The position numbers were made by a program, and so were the translations under genes. From Deltaproteobacteria bacterium (GTDB lineage Bacteria > Myxococcota > UBA796 > SXON01), in contig CANKNP010000250.1 in assembly GCA_947483545.1 (NCBI GenBank), positions 1 to 7,924 on the forward strand: a stretch of DNA of 7,924 bases, in the 5' to 3' direction. Below are positions 1 through 7,019 of the stretch, in pieces (positions within the stretch are counted from its first letter, which is position 1; each line of letters begins with the position of its first letter). The notes beneath the pieces were generated by a model that saw only the letters and a program-made list of their open reading frames with translations, searched no databases and was not told the DNA's origin.

Positions 1-3000
1 GCTGCTCGATCTCCACGATCCGCGCCTCGATGCGCTTCCGCTGCTCTTCGAGGATGACGACGATCTCTGCCGCCTCGCGGGCCCCGCGCTCCGTCAGCGC
101 CTTCACCGCCCGGTCAGCGAGCCCCCCCGATCGCCGCTCCATCGACGGGAGCAGCTCGGTCACGTCGCGTGGCGCGTGCTCCTGCAGCCTGGCCTTGACC
201 CCGTCCCCGACCGCGAGGAACCGTGGGGTGCCGAGTGACGTCTCGACCAGCCTGAGCACGTCCTGCTTGTCGCGCTCCCCGAGCGGGGACAGCTTGCCCT
301 TGCGGATCTCAGCCGGGACCCACTCCGCCGCGGTCGCCACGATCTCGTCGTGGAGACGGACGGCACCGTCCCCATAGAGCGAGAGCCGCCCGAGCAGGAT
401 GACACTCGGGGTGGTCTCCTCCGTCAGCAACACGCAGGCGCGGCGGAGCTCGTCGTGCACGAAGCCCTGGGCGAGGAAGCGGCCAAGCAGCCGCTGGACG
501 ACGCGGTGTTCGAGGTGAAGGTGAACCGCATCGCCGTCGAGGGTGCCAGCATCCTTGAAGATCACCGGTCGAACAGGGGCAGTTCGTCGCCACTCCCACG
601 GCTTCTCCTGGCGTTTTCGGGGCACTCGCAGGGTGTCGAGTGTCCCGACCCAGCTCGGATCTGAGGCCATTCGGGTGCCCAGATCGGGCAGCGCCCAACG
701 CGCGGTGGCGGGGTCCGAGGCCGGGTCCAGGCGCACCAACTCGCCCGCGCCCAACAGCTCCAGCGAAGCAGAGAGCGCGTCGCGGAAGTGGCCGTCCGTG
801 AGACCGATCCACTTCTTCGCCTCGCCCAGCATCTTGTCGAGGTCCTTGATCTGCTGCGACAGGACAGCATTCTTCGGCCGGGCGGACTCCAGATCGTCCA
901 TCAACGCGCTCTTCCGCTCGACGGCCTCCTCGCCACGGTCGATGCCGTTGATGTCCGCAGCCAGCGCCTCGGCCCGCTCATGGCGGATCCCCTCCTCCAG
1001 CATCCGGGCGAGGCTCCTCGCCACGACCGGCGTGAGGCTGCCGAGCTCGATCTGGATGGTCCCGGTCTTTCGCACGAGGGTGTCCAGCACGCGGTCCTCG
1101 GCGCGTTGTGGGAGCACGAAGTAGTGGCAGCGCACCTCCTTCGACTTCTGGAGCTTGCGGTCGATACGCCCGTTCCGCTGCTCCATGCGTCCGGGGTTCC
1201 AGGGCACGTCGAAGTGGAACAGGTCCGCGCAGTGATTCTGCAGGTTGATGCCCTCGCGAGCAGCATCCGTCGCGATCAGGATGCGGAGCGGGTGCCTCGT
1301 CGGATCCGAATTGAACGCGGCCTTGATGGCTTCACGGCCGTCATCCCCGATCCCGCCGTGGAAGGTGGACACACGTCGCGCGGAGTCCGGCCACCGCTGC
1401 GCGATCTGCTCTTCGAGGTAGCGCTTGCTGTCGGTGTACTCGGTGAAGATGAGCACACGGCGGTTGCCCCATTGCCCGTCGACCCGCAGGTTCGCCTCGA
1501 TCCAGGCGAGGAGCCGCGCCGTGCGGGCATCGCACAGGTACCGGGCCCGGGAAGCGACCTCGGTCATCCGGTCCAGGAGGGCAAGCTCCACGTCCAGCGC
1601 CCGACCCCCGACCGCCGAGGCAGCTTCAACCTGCGCGTCCTCCTCGGCCTGCACCGCAGCCTCCGGGAGCTCTGCCCGGTCGTCGTCCGACCCGACCGGC
1701 TCTGTCAAGAGGCCTAGCGCGTTGGCGGCGGGGGCACGCGCGGCGCCAGGCGTAGGTGAGACCGCAGCCTTGGCGGCCTTGAGGACGGCGGCCCGGTGAA
1801 TGGCCAGGGTGCGGGCAAACGCCTCGATCGAGGACAGCAGCCGCTTCTGCAACGACGTCAGGACCAGCATCCCCGCCACCTGTGCGGCGCGAGACTCCGT
1901 CATCAGGCGCTCCTCCCGCGCCCGGCGGTAGTCCTGGAGCAGCTGCGAGAGCACCAGCTCCGGGGCCGCAGCGGGGAGCCCGTCGATGATGACCGGAATG
2001 ACCTTGCGAAGCGGGAAGTCCTCGCCCACGTCGCGCAAATCCTGCTTCAACCGACGCACCATCACCTGGTCGAGCAGCTTCTTGTCGGTGATCCGGACGC
2101 CCCGGCAGAACCGCTGCGGGTCGAGCAGCTCCATCAACGCCGCGAAGCTGTTCGGGTGCCCGTTGTGCGGCGTCGCGGAGAGGAACAGGCGGTGATCGAA
2201 CAGGGGGGCAAGGTCGCGGATGATCCGCGTGAACTTCGAATCAATCGCGTACTTCTGGCCGCTCGCCGGAGCCGCGTTGTGCGCCTCGTCGAGGATCAGG
2301 ATCGCGGGGCCTCCGTTCGCCTCGCCCAGCCAGTCCCGCAGGGGGGCCGCGTACGCCTCATCGCGCAGCAGGGCGTGGGAGATGACGAACCGGGTGTGCG
2401 TGGCCCACGGATTCTGCGCGAAGCCGCGCTCCCGACGCTGGGCAGCCACCCAGTCGCGGTCGTAGATCACGAACGTCAGCCCGAACCGCTGCTCCATCTC
2501 CTCCTGCCATTGCCGCACGACCGAGGGTGGGGCTGCGACCACGACCCGTCGCACCTTCTGGCGCATGAGCAGCTCGCGCAAGATGAGCCCGGCTTCGATG
2601 GTCTTCCCGAGCCCAACGTCGTCCGCGATGAACAGGTTGACGCGCGGCATCAGCAGCGCCTTCCGGAGCGGCTCGAGTTGGTACGCCTTGACCTCGATGC
2701 CTGCGCGGTATGGCGCCTGGAACAGCTTCGGGTCCGTGGACGTCACGCAGTTCCAGCGCACCGTGTGCAGGAACGCCGAGAACCAGCTCGGGTTGTCGAA
2801 GCCCTTCGCAACCACGGACTGCCAGGACGTCGCGCTCACGCCGCGAGCGTCGATCTCGCGCTCCCAGAGGACCTCCAGCGCCTGCCCCTGGGCGTCGTCG
2901 TCGAGGCAAGCCATGCGGACCAGCGTGTCCTCACCGACGTCGCTCCTGGGGACCACGTCCTCGACGAGGTAGCGCCGGGAGCGGCAGTGGACGATTTCAC

Positions 3001-3016
3001 CGGGGGATGGGATCAT
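1..3016 (-). CDS. drmD: DISARM class 1 SNF2-like helicase DrmD (3' end beyond the window)
   Basis: The minus-strand frame is open from an ATG at 3016-3014 to the left edge: 1005 codons with no stop. Helicase motifs are in order: I DDVGLGKT (residues 132-139), II DEAH (243-246), III SATPHNG (280-286), V ATDAAREGIN (582-591) and VI QRNGRIDR (613-620). An Ala/Pro/Glu-rich linker (about 412-475) separates the two RecA lobes. The N-terminus (GEIVHCRSRRYLVEDVV, then LDDDAQGQ and LEVLWERE) and the LFQAPYRAGI segment match my memory of DrmD rather than generic RapA-like helicases. The last visible 40 residues look like a coiled coil, and some C-terminal sequence is missing. In class 1 DISARM, drmD acts with an adenine methylase (drmMI) and drmA, drmB and drmC to restrict incoming phage DNA. 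Those partners would lie downstream, left of base 1. The start is favoured because the conserved N-terminus begins there; the ribosome site is weak. The helicase assignment is near certain. DrmD is strongly likely but was not checked by search. Confidence 0.88.
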   Translation of the reverse strand, partial: MIPSPGEIVHCRSRRYLVEDVVPRSDVGEDTLVRMACLDDDAQGQALEVLWEREIDARGVSATSWQSVVAKGFDNPSWFSAFLHTVRWNCVTSTDPKLFQAPYRAGIEVKAYQLEPLRKALLMPRVNLFIADDVGLGKTIEAGLILRELLMRQKVRRVVVAAPPSVVRQWQEEMEQRFGLTFVIYDRDWVAAQRRERGFAQNPWATHTRFVISHALLRDEAYAAPLRDWLGEANGGPAILILDEAHNAAPASGQKYAIDSKFTRIIRDLAPLFDHRLFLSATPHNGHPNSFAALMELLDPQRFCRGVRITDKKLLDQVMVRRLKQDLRDVGEDFPLRKVIPVIIDGLPAAAPELVLSQLLQDYRRAREERLMTESRAAQVAGMLVLTSLQKRLLSSIEAFARTLAIHRAAVLKAAKAAVSPTPGAARAPAANALGLLTEPVGSDDDRAELPEAAVQAEEDAQVEAASAVGGRALDVELALLDRMTEVASRARYLCDARTARLLAWIEANLRVDGQWGNRRVLIFTEYTDSKRYLEEQIAQRWPDSARRVSTFHGGIGDDGREAIKAAFNSDPTRHPLRILIATDAAREGINLQNHCADLFHFDVPWNPGRMEQRNGRIDRKLQKSKEVRCHYFVLPQRAEDRVLDTLVRKTGTIQIELGSLTPVVARSLARMLEEGIRHERAEALAADINGIDRGEEAVERKSALMDDLESARPKNAVLSQQIKDLDKMLGEAKKWIGLTDGHFRDALSASLELLGAGELVRLDPASDPATARWALPDLGTRMASDPSWVGTLDTLRVPRKRQEKPWEWRRTAPVRPVIFKDAGTLDGDAVHLHLEHRVVQRLLGRFLAQGFVHDELRRACVLLTEETTPSVILLGRLSLYGDGAVRLHDEIVATAAEWVPAEIRKGKLSPLGERDKQDVLRLVETSLGTPRFLAVGDGVKARLQEHAPRDVTELLPSMERRSGGLADRAVKALTERGAREAAEIVVILEEQRKRIEARIVEIEQ

Positions 3017-3100
3017 GCAGGTCGCCTGGACGCGGGAGCTTACGCCGTTCCAGTACGTTGACCATGCCTTGAAGCAGTCGGCGCAAAGTGGGCGGTCGAG

Positions 3101-3121
3101 TCATGTGTCATGTGTCATGTG
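3101..3121. repeat. Three tandem copies of 7-bp TCATGTG
   Basis: Three perfect head-to-tail copies of TCATGTG occupy 3101-3107, 3108-3114 and 3115-3121, in the 175-bp gap between the divergent drmD and DUF547 genes. The array lies about 85-105 bp upstream of the drmD start and 71-91 bp upstream of the DUF547 start, so it could affect either promoter. A protein-binding array or simple slippage repeat would both fit. No confident -35/-10 pair was found on either strand of this gap. Confidence 0.85.
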
Positions 3122-3178
3122 CCCTGTGCCGAATTGTCGCAAATCGAATAGCCAAGCTGCACACCCCGTACCCACGAC

Positions 3179-3184
3179 TGGAGG
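3179..3184 (+). promoter_or_regulatory. Ribosome binding site of the DUF547 gene
   Basis: TGGAGG lies 7 bases before the ATG at 3192, a near-ideal Shine-Dalgarno spacing. It selects this ATG over the longer open frame that extends upstream across the divergent promoter gap. The peptide starting here begins directly with a signal-peptide-like hydrophobic stretch. Confidence 0.75.
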
Positions 3185-3191
3185 TTCCCCG

Positions 3192-3920
3192 ATGCTTCTC
3201 GCGCTCACGTCCTTCGCCCTCGCCTTCGACAGCACGCACGCCACCCTTCAGAAGGTGCTGACCGCCAACGTCGCCAGCGGCAAGGTGAACTACGCCGCCA
3301 TCAAAGCCGCGCCGGCGGACTTGGACGCCTATCTGGCAGAGGTGGCCGCAGCGCCTGTCTCCACGCTCTCGGCGTCTGAGAAAAAGGCCCTCTACATCAA
3401 CGCCTACAATGCCTATACCTTGGACCTGCTCGCGGACAACTATCCGCTCACGGCCATCACTTCGCTCGACGGCGGCAAAGTGTGGGAGACCCGCAAGTTC
3501 AACGTTGGCGGCACGCAGATGACGTTGAACGACATCGAGAACAAGAACCTCCGTACCCTCGGTGATCCGCGCATCCACGCCGCCGTAAACTGCGGCGCCA
3601 TCGGGTGCCCCTCCCTGTCGTCTACCGTTTATCTGGCCTCCTCCCTGGAGAGTCAGCTCGATGCGGCGGCCAAGAAGTGGGCCTCCGCCAATGCTTGGAG
3701 CGGGACAGTGCTCTCGATCAACATGATCTTCGATTGGTACGGCGAGGATTTCACCGCGAAGTACGGCACCGCCTACTACGACATTCCTGGCCTCGAAGGC
3801 GAGCAGGAGGCCGCCGCAAACTTTATCGGCAAGTACGCCTCCGACCGGACGGACGCGCTGAAGAAGGGCGGGTACACGGTCTCGTTCACCAGCTACAACT
3901 GGAACTTGAACAGCAAGTAG
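3192..3920 (+). CDS. Secreted DUF547 family protein
   Basis: The product is 242 residues, close to the usual size of a single-domain DUF547 protein. Residues 1-11 (MLLALTSFALA) form a very short hydrophobic signal-like segment, so export is likely although no basic n-region is present. Family hallmarks are VNYAAIK (32-38), YINAYNAYTL (68-77), DPRIHAAVNCGAIGCPSL (125-142, with Cys134 and Cys139), FDWYGEDF (180-187) and the closing YNWNLN (235-240). The biochemical role of DUF547 is not established. The conserved His/Cys-rich block suggests an active or structural centre, but that is inference. The gene is divergent from drmD and 34 bp upstream of the pssD-like gene. Codons in 3360-3560 look somewhat richer in A/T than in neighbouring genes. 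Family membership is secure and function unknown. Confidence 0.92.
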   Translation: MLLALTSFALAFDSTHATLQKVLTANVASGKVNYAAIKAAPADLDAYLAEVAAAPVSTLSASEKKALYINAYNAYTLDLLADNYPLTAITSLDGGKVWETRKFNVGGTQMTLNDIENKNLRTLGDPRIHAAVNCGAIGCPSLSSTVYLASSLESQLDAAAKKWASANAWSGTVLSINMIFDWYGEDFTAKYGTAYYDIPGLEGEQEAAANFIGKYASDRTDALKKGGYTVSFTSYNWNLNSK

Positions 3921-3954
3921 GGGATCCTCCCGAAGGCGCGGGATACGGGACGGC

Positions 3955-4386
3955 GTGCCCGTACGCCGCGTTCTCATCGTGTGTTCGTCTGGCGTTCATC
4001 TCGCCGAGCTGTACCGCCTGGACGCCTGGTGGCGCAGGCACGAGCGGGTCTGGGTGACGTTCGACGCGCCAGACGCCGCCTCCGTCCTGCACGGCGAGCG
4101 CGCGGTGCTCAGGTCCACGCAGGCGAGCCGAAACGCCGGCAAGAACACGCTGCTCGCGCTGAAGATCTTGTACCGGGAGCGCCCCGAGCTGATCGTTTCG
4201 AGCGGGGCTGGCATGGCGCTGCCTTTCTTGTGGCTCGGCAAGGGCTTTTTCGGCTGCCGGACGATCACCTTCGACGCCCCCCCGAGTCGCCCGGCCCGCT
4301 GCGTGAGCCCCGAACCCGCGCAGGTTCTTGCGGCCGAGTTCGATGATCTCTGCGAACAGGTGCTCGCCGGGCCGCCAGGGGCTTAG
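3955..4386 (+). CDS. PssD/Alg14-like glycosyltransferase subunit with atypical C-terminus
   Basis: This GTG-start gene encodes 143 residues. The first 104 residues follow the PssD/EpsE/Alg14 family: a Rossmann opening VRRVLIVCSSGVHLAEL, then WWRRHERVWVTFDAPDA (25-41), NTLLALKILYRERPELIVSSGAG (64-86, where the family has a nucleotide-sugar-related loop) and LPFLWLGKGFFGCRTI (89-104). Relatives act as the membrane-associated partner that recruits a catalytic PssE/Alg13 subunit for sugar transfer to a lipid carrier. After residue 104 the expected Tyr-Ile-Glu-Ser segment and the rest of the family C-terminus are missing. They are replaced by about 39 unrelated residues ending at a TAG inside a 38-bp repeat. 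The usual SSGGHL motif reads SSGVHL. No PssE partner is visible beside it. It may be a degenerate or frameshifted gene, or a real variant. The start is the only one preserving the first beta strand; GGGA at 3947-3950 is a weak ribosome site. Confidence 0.72.
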   Translation: MPVRRVLIVCSSGVHLAELYRLDAWWRRHERVWVTFDAPDAASVLHGERAVLRSTQASRNAGKNTLLALKILYRERPELIVSSGAGMALPFLWLGKGFFGCRTITFDAPPSRPARCVSPEPAQVLAAEFDDLCEQVLAGPPGA

Positions 4387-4419
4387 GACGCTGTTGTTTG
4401 TCCAGCGCCCGGGCTGGCC
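4382..4419. repeat. 38-bp palindromic repeat, copy A
   Basis: This copy matches 6583-6620 at 35 of 38 bases, and 4392-4419 (28 bp) is identical. It can fold into two small hairpins sharing two bases: GGACG (4386-4390) with TGTCC (4399-4403), and CCAGC (4402-4406) with GCTGG (4413-4417). It covers the TAG stop of the pssD-like gene (4384-4386) and lies 22 bp before the kinase start. The form resembles a REP-type element, but no family was identified. Confidence 0.85.
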
Positions 4420-4441
4420 TCCGCGTGCTACGGGGGCCAGG

Positions 4442-6145
4442 ATGACCACGCCCCCGACCGAGACGCTGGCGCAAGGCCGCTTCCAGCTGCTGGACGTGCT
4501 CGGCGTCGGCGGTATGGCGACCGTGTATCGCGCCTTCGACCGGCGGTTGCAGCGGTACCGTGCGATCAAGATCCTCGCCCCGGCGCTGGCGACCCGGGCC
4601 ACGCTCCGCAAGCGGTTCCTGGCCGAGGCGCAGACGATGGCCACGCTCGAAGAGAGCCGTGTGGTGCGGATCTTCGACATGGGGGAGGACCTCGACCGCG
4701 TCTACATCGTGATGGAGCTCGTCGAGGGGGGCTCGCTGGTTGATCGGGTGAACAGCGCCGGGCCGCTCCCCCCCCAGCTCGCCGCCCAGGTCGGAATGCA
4801 GATCGCGGAGAGCTTGCACGTCGCCCATCTGGCGGGGGTCATCCACCGTGACATCAAGCCGCACAACATCCTGCTGACCAAAGCCGGCGAGATCCGAATC
4901 ACCGATTTCGGCATCGCGCAGGTGCATAGCGAGGACGGGGACGGCATGACCCGGACAGGCGCGGTCATTGGCACCTGGGGGTTCATGGCGCCCGAGCAGC
5001 GCAGCAACGCCAAGGGTGTAGACGCGCGGGCGGACGTGTTCAGCACGGGCGCGACGCTCTGGGCCCTGTTGAAGGGCGAGACACCCCCCGAGCTGTACGC
5101 CGCGACCGATGCGTTCGACGACATGCCGGAAGCCCTCGTCCTCGTGCTCCAGCGCGCGACCCGCTACAACCGCGATGAGCGCTATGCGAGCGCGCTCGCG
5201 CTCGCCGACGCGCTCCGCGAAGTCGTCACGCGCCTGCCGCCCGACCCGGAGTTCGTCCCCCCGCTCGTGCTTCCGAAGCAGTTCCGCCTGACATCGGCCG
5301 GGCCTGACAGCGCCACCATCGACCCCTCCGATGGACCCAGCGCCCCTCCTCCCGGCACGATGGTCCCGGATCTCACGCCGGATCCATCGCTGGCGCTCAG
5401 GCCTGTGCCCACCCCGTTGCCCACCCCGGCGCCGCGAAGCTCCATGCCCGCGATACCGACGCGGCCCGCGGAGTCCGCTGAGCCCGAGTCCTCCGGGGTT
5501 CCGCTGCTGGGTAAGCTGGCGATCCTCGGCGGGCTGGGTCTGCTGGGCGTGGTCGTCGTCGCGGCGGTCGGTGTGGCCATCTACGAGCCCACACCTGTGC
5601 CTCCCATCGAAACGCCGGTCGTGGTGGACCCGATCGTTGCGACCGATCCCCTCCCGACAGCGGATCCCCTCGCCCCTGAGCCGGTGGCCGATCCCGTCGC
5701 CGTGGAGCCGCCGGTGCCGGTCGCCGCGAAGCCGCCTGCGGACGTGAAGAAGCCCGCCGTCCGAGAGCCGGCGGTGAAGGCGCCACCGTCGACGCCCCCG
5801 GTGGCGACGACCCCCGTCCCTGCAACCCCCGTCTCCACGACCCCCGCCGCGGAGGTCGTAACGACGCTCACCCATCTGGCGCCGACGACTGTCGCCGCCG
5901 GCGGCTCGGTCACCCTCAGCGCGATTGGTGGCGCGGATTGGACGCTGAAGGTTTACTACCGGCCCGCCACAGGGGGCGCATTCCGCGACAAGCGGATGAG
6001 CGGGAACGCCGGTCACTTCACCGCGACGCTGAAGGCGGATGGCGATCTCGCAGGCGGGTTCGACTACTTCTTGCAGGCCACCACCCCGGGCGGCGTCGTC
6101 AAGGATGGCTCGGCGGCCAGTCCGCACCGGGTGTCGGTGCCGTAG
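4442..6145 (+). CDS. Membrane-anchored Ser/Thr protein kinase (PknB-like)
   Basis: The 567-residue product has a complete Hanks-type kinase domain (about 13-265) with every key element: glycine loop GVGGMATV (21-28), ATP lysine Lys43 in AIK, helix-C Glu62, catalytic loop HRDIKPHN (135-142, Asp137), DFG (155-157) and APE (183-185). A Pro/Ser/Thr-rich juxtamembrane segment (265-353) leads to one membrane span (about 355-380). A second Pro/Val/Ala-rich stalk (382-470) and a compact tail follow. The tail (about 472-567, with VYYRPATGG and FDYFLQATTPGG) resembles the Ig/fibronectin-like domains common on deltaproteobacterial kinases. The kinase would face the cytoplasm and the tail the periplasm, probably as a sensor or anchor. 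The ATG at 4442 is chosen because the kinase begins right after it and a GGGG tract lies 5 bases upstream. The frame remains open back to an ATG at 4328. The substrate and ligand are unknown. Confidence 0.95.
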   Translation: MTTPPTETLAQGRFQLLDVLGVGGMATVYRAFDRRLQRYRAIKILAPALATRATLRKRFLAEAQTMATLEESRVVRIFDMGEDLDRVYIVMELVEGGSLVDRVNSAGPLPPQLAAQVGMQIAESLHVAHLAGVIHRDIKPHNILLTKAGEIRITDFGIAQVHSEDGDGMTRTGAVIGTWGFMAPEQRSNAKGVDARADVFSTGATLWALLKGETPPELYAATDAFDDMPEALVLVLQRATRYNRDERYASALALADALREVVTRLPPDPEFVPPLVLPKQFRLTSAGPDSATIDPSDGPSAPPPGTMVPDLTPDPSLALRPVPTPLPTPAPRSSMPAIPTRPAESAEPESSGVPLLGKLAILGGLGLLGVVVVAAVGVAIYEPTPVPPIETPVVVDPIVATDPLPTADPLAPEPVADPVAVEPPVPVAAKPPADVKKPAVREPAVKAPPSTPPVATTPVPATPVSTTPAAEVVTTLTHLAPTTVAAGGSVTLSAIGGADWTLKVYYRPATGGAFRDKRMSGNAGHFTATLKADGDLAGGFDYFLQATTPGGVVKDGSAASPHRVSVP

Positions 6146-6180
6146 AAGCCGGCGTGGCCGCCCTGGTCAACGAGGCCGCT

Positions 6181-6999
6181 TCACCCATCTCCCAACGCCC
6201 ACCCCGCGATGTCCGCTGGCCCGGCCTCCCAAGCGAACGCCTTCGCCCCCACCGGCAGCCAGGCCAGACTCTCCGGCCGGGCGACGATCCCCACCCTCGC
6301 ACCGCACAACCCCGCGAGATGCGCCGGGCCGCTGTCGGCCCCGAGCCAGACGGCAGCCTCCGAGGCGATCGCGATCAGCCCGGCGAGATCGGGCCGCTCC
6401 GCCGCCCATGGCTCCAGGGGTCCGCCTATCCAGCGGGGTTGCACGCCCCGCTCCCGGAGCGCCTCGTCCACCGCCCGCCAGCGATCCAGCGGCCAGCGCT
6501 TCTCCGCGCCCGCCGATCCCGGCGCGATGACGACCGAGCCGATCCGCGCGCTCGGCGAACCTCGCTCGCGGCTCGGCGGTCTCTTCGGACAGTGTTGTTT
6601 GTCCAGCGCCCGGGCTGGCCCCGCTCTCCTGCCTGCCGAATCGGCCAACCCAACGCGCTCCACCCGCGGCCAGACCGAGCAGAAATGGGCGCTGGCCGAA
6701 ACCCCGGGCGCCGGGCGCGCCGCGACGCTGAGCACCTCTGGGATCCCCGCCTCAGAAGCGGCCAGTCGGTGCGCCTCGGAGAACACCACCGCGGTCTCGT
6801 ACCCCGCAGGGTTCCGCGCCAAAAAAAGCCACATCGACTCCGCTGCCTCGGCGTCCCAGAGCCGGTCGATTCGGCCGGCGCGGACCAGCAACGGGCCGAA
6901 TGCCCGCTTGGCCATGACGTCCACGCGGCGACCGGTTGCACAGAGCGCTCGCAGCACCGGAAAGGTCAGGCACACGTCGCCCAAGGCCCCGGTGCGCAC
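6181..6999 (-). CDS. GT9 family glycosyltransferase (heptosyltransferase-like)
   Basis: Reading from the GTG at 6999, the product is 272 residues, shorter than the usual 320-350 for GT9. The N-terminal acceptor-side motif is GALGDVCLTFPVLRAL (4-19), including the Asp8 equivalent to the catalytic aspartate of WaaC-type enzymes. The C-terminal donor domain shows VVIAPGS (156-162), KRWPLDRW (167-174), WIGGP (190-194) and GADSGPAHLAG (220-230). GT9 enzymes use ADP-heptose or related donors to extend lipopolysaccharide or similar glycans at the inner membrane. Residues 127-139 are encoded by a 38-bp repeat inserted in frame in the linker between the two Rossmann domains. The gene is directly downstream of the TonB-type gene. 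Its first beta strand (ILFVR) begins before the GTG, so the true start is probably further upstream, possibly a CTG at 7023. It converges on the kinase gene with 35 bp between stops. Donor and acceptor cannot be told. Confidence 0.85.
   Translation of the reverse strand: MRTGALGDVCLTFPVLRALCATGRRVDVMAKRAFGPLLVRAGRIDRLWDAEAAESMWLFLARNPAGYETAVVFSEAHRLAASEAGIPEVLSVAARPAPGVSASAHFCSVWPRVERVGLADSAGRRAGPARALDKQHCPKRPPSRERGSPSARIGSVVIAPGSAGAEKRWPLDRWRAVDEALRERGVQPRWIGGPLEPWAAERPDLAGLIAIASEAAVWLGADSGPAHLAGLCGARVGIVARPESLAWLPVGAKAFAWEAGPADIAGWALGDG
6583..6620. repeat. 38-bp palindromic repeat, copy B, inside the GT9 gene
   Basis: This is the second copy of the 4382-4419 repeat, differing at three bases. 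The first hairpin is GGACA (6587-6591) with TGTCC (6600-6604), giving an A-T pair where copy A has a G-T wobble. The second hairpin is identical to that of copy A. Read on the minus strand in the GT9 frame it encodes GPARALDKQHCPK without interrupting the gene. Confidence 0.85.
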
Positions 7000-7019
7000 G
7001 AACAGGATGGGTCCGGCGG

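Noticed and set aside
788..3061. Long plus-strand open frames (788-1717 and 1796-3061) opposite drmD.
   Set aside because: They are antisense to a continuous frame carrying all helicase motifs. Their translations are Arg/Val/Leu-rich with no recognisable domain, as expected from GC-rich codon bias.
3928..3943. A small inverted repeat (TCCCG, 6-base loop, CGGGA) just after the DUF547 stop, considered as a terminator.
   Set aside because: The stem is only 5 bp and no T tract follows on either side, so a terminator cannot be supported.
3108..3977. A 289-codon minus-strand open frame opposite the DUF547 gene.
   Set aside because: It is antisense to a clear DUF547 protein with its own ribosome site and has no recognisable domain.
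4265..6127. A 620-codon minus-strand open frame opposite the Ser/Thr kinase gene.
   Set aside because: The translation is Arg/Gly/His-rich low complexity without a domain, while the opposite strand encodes a complete kinase. It is an antisense shadow.
6146..6180. The 35-bp convergent gap between the kinase and GT9 stops, considered as a bidirectional terminator.
   Set aside because: It is GC-rich with short self-complementary GGCC words, but has no convincing stem and no T tract.
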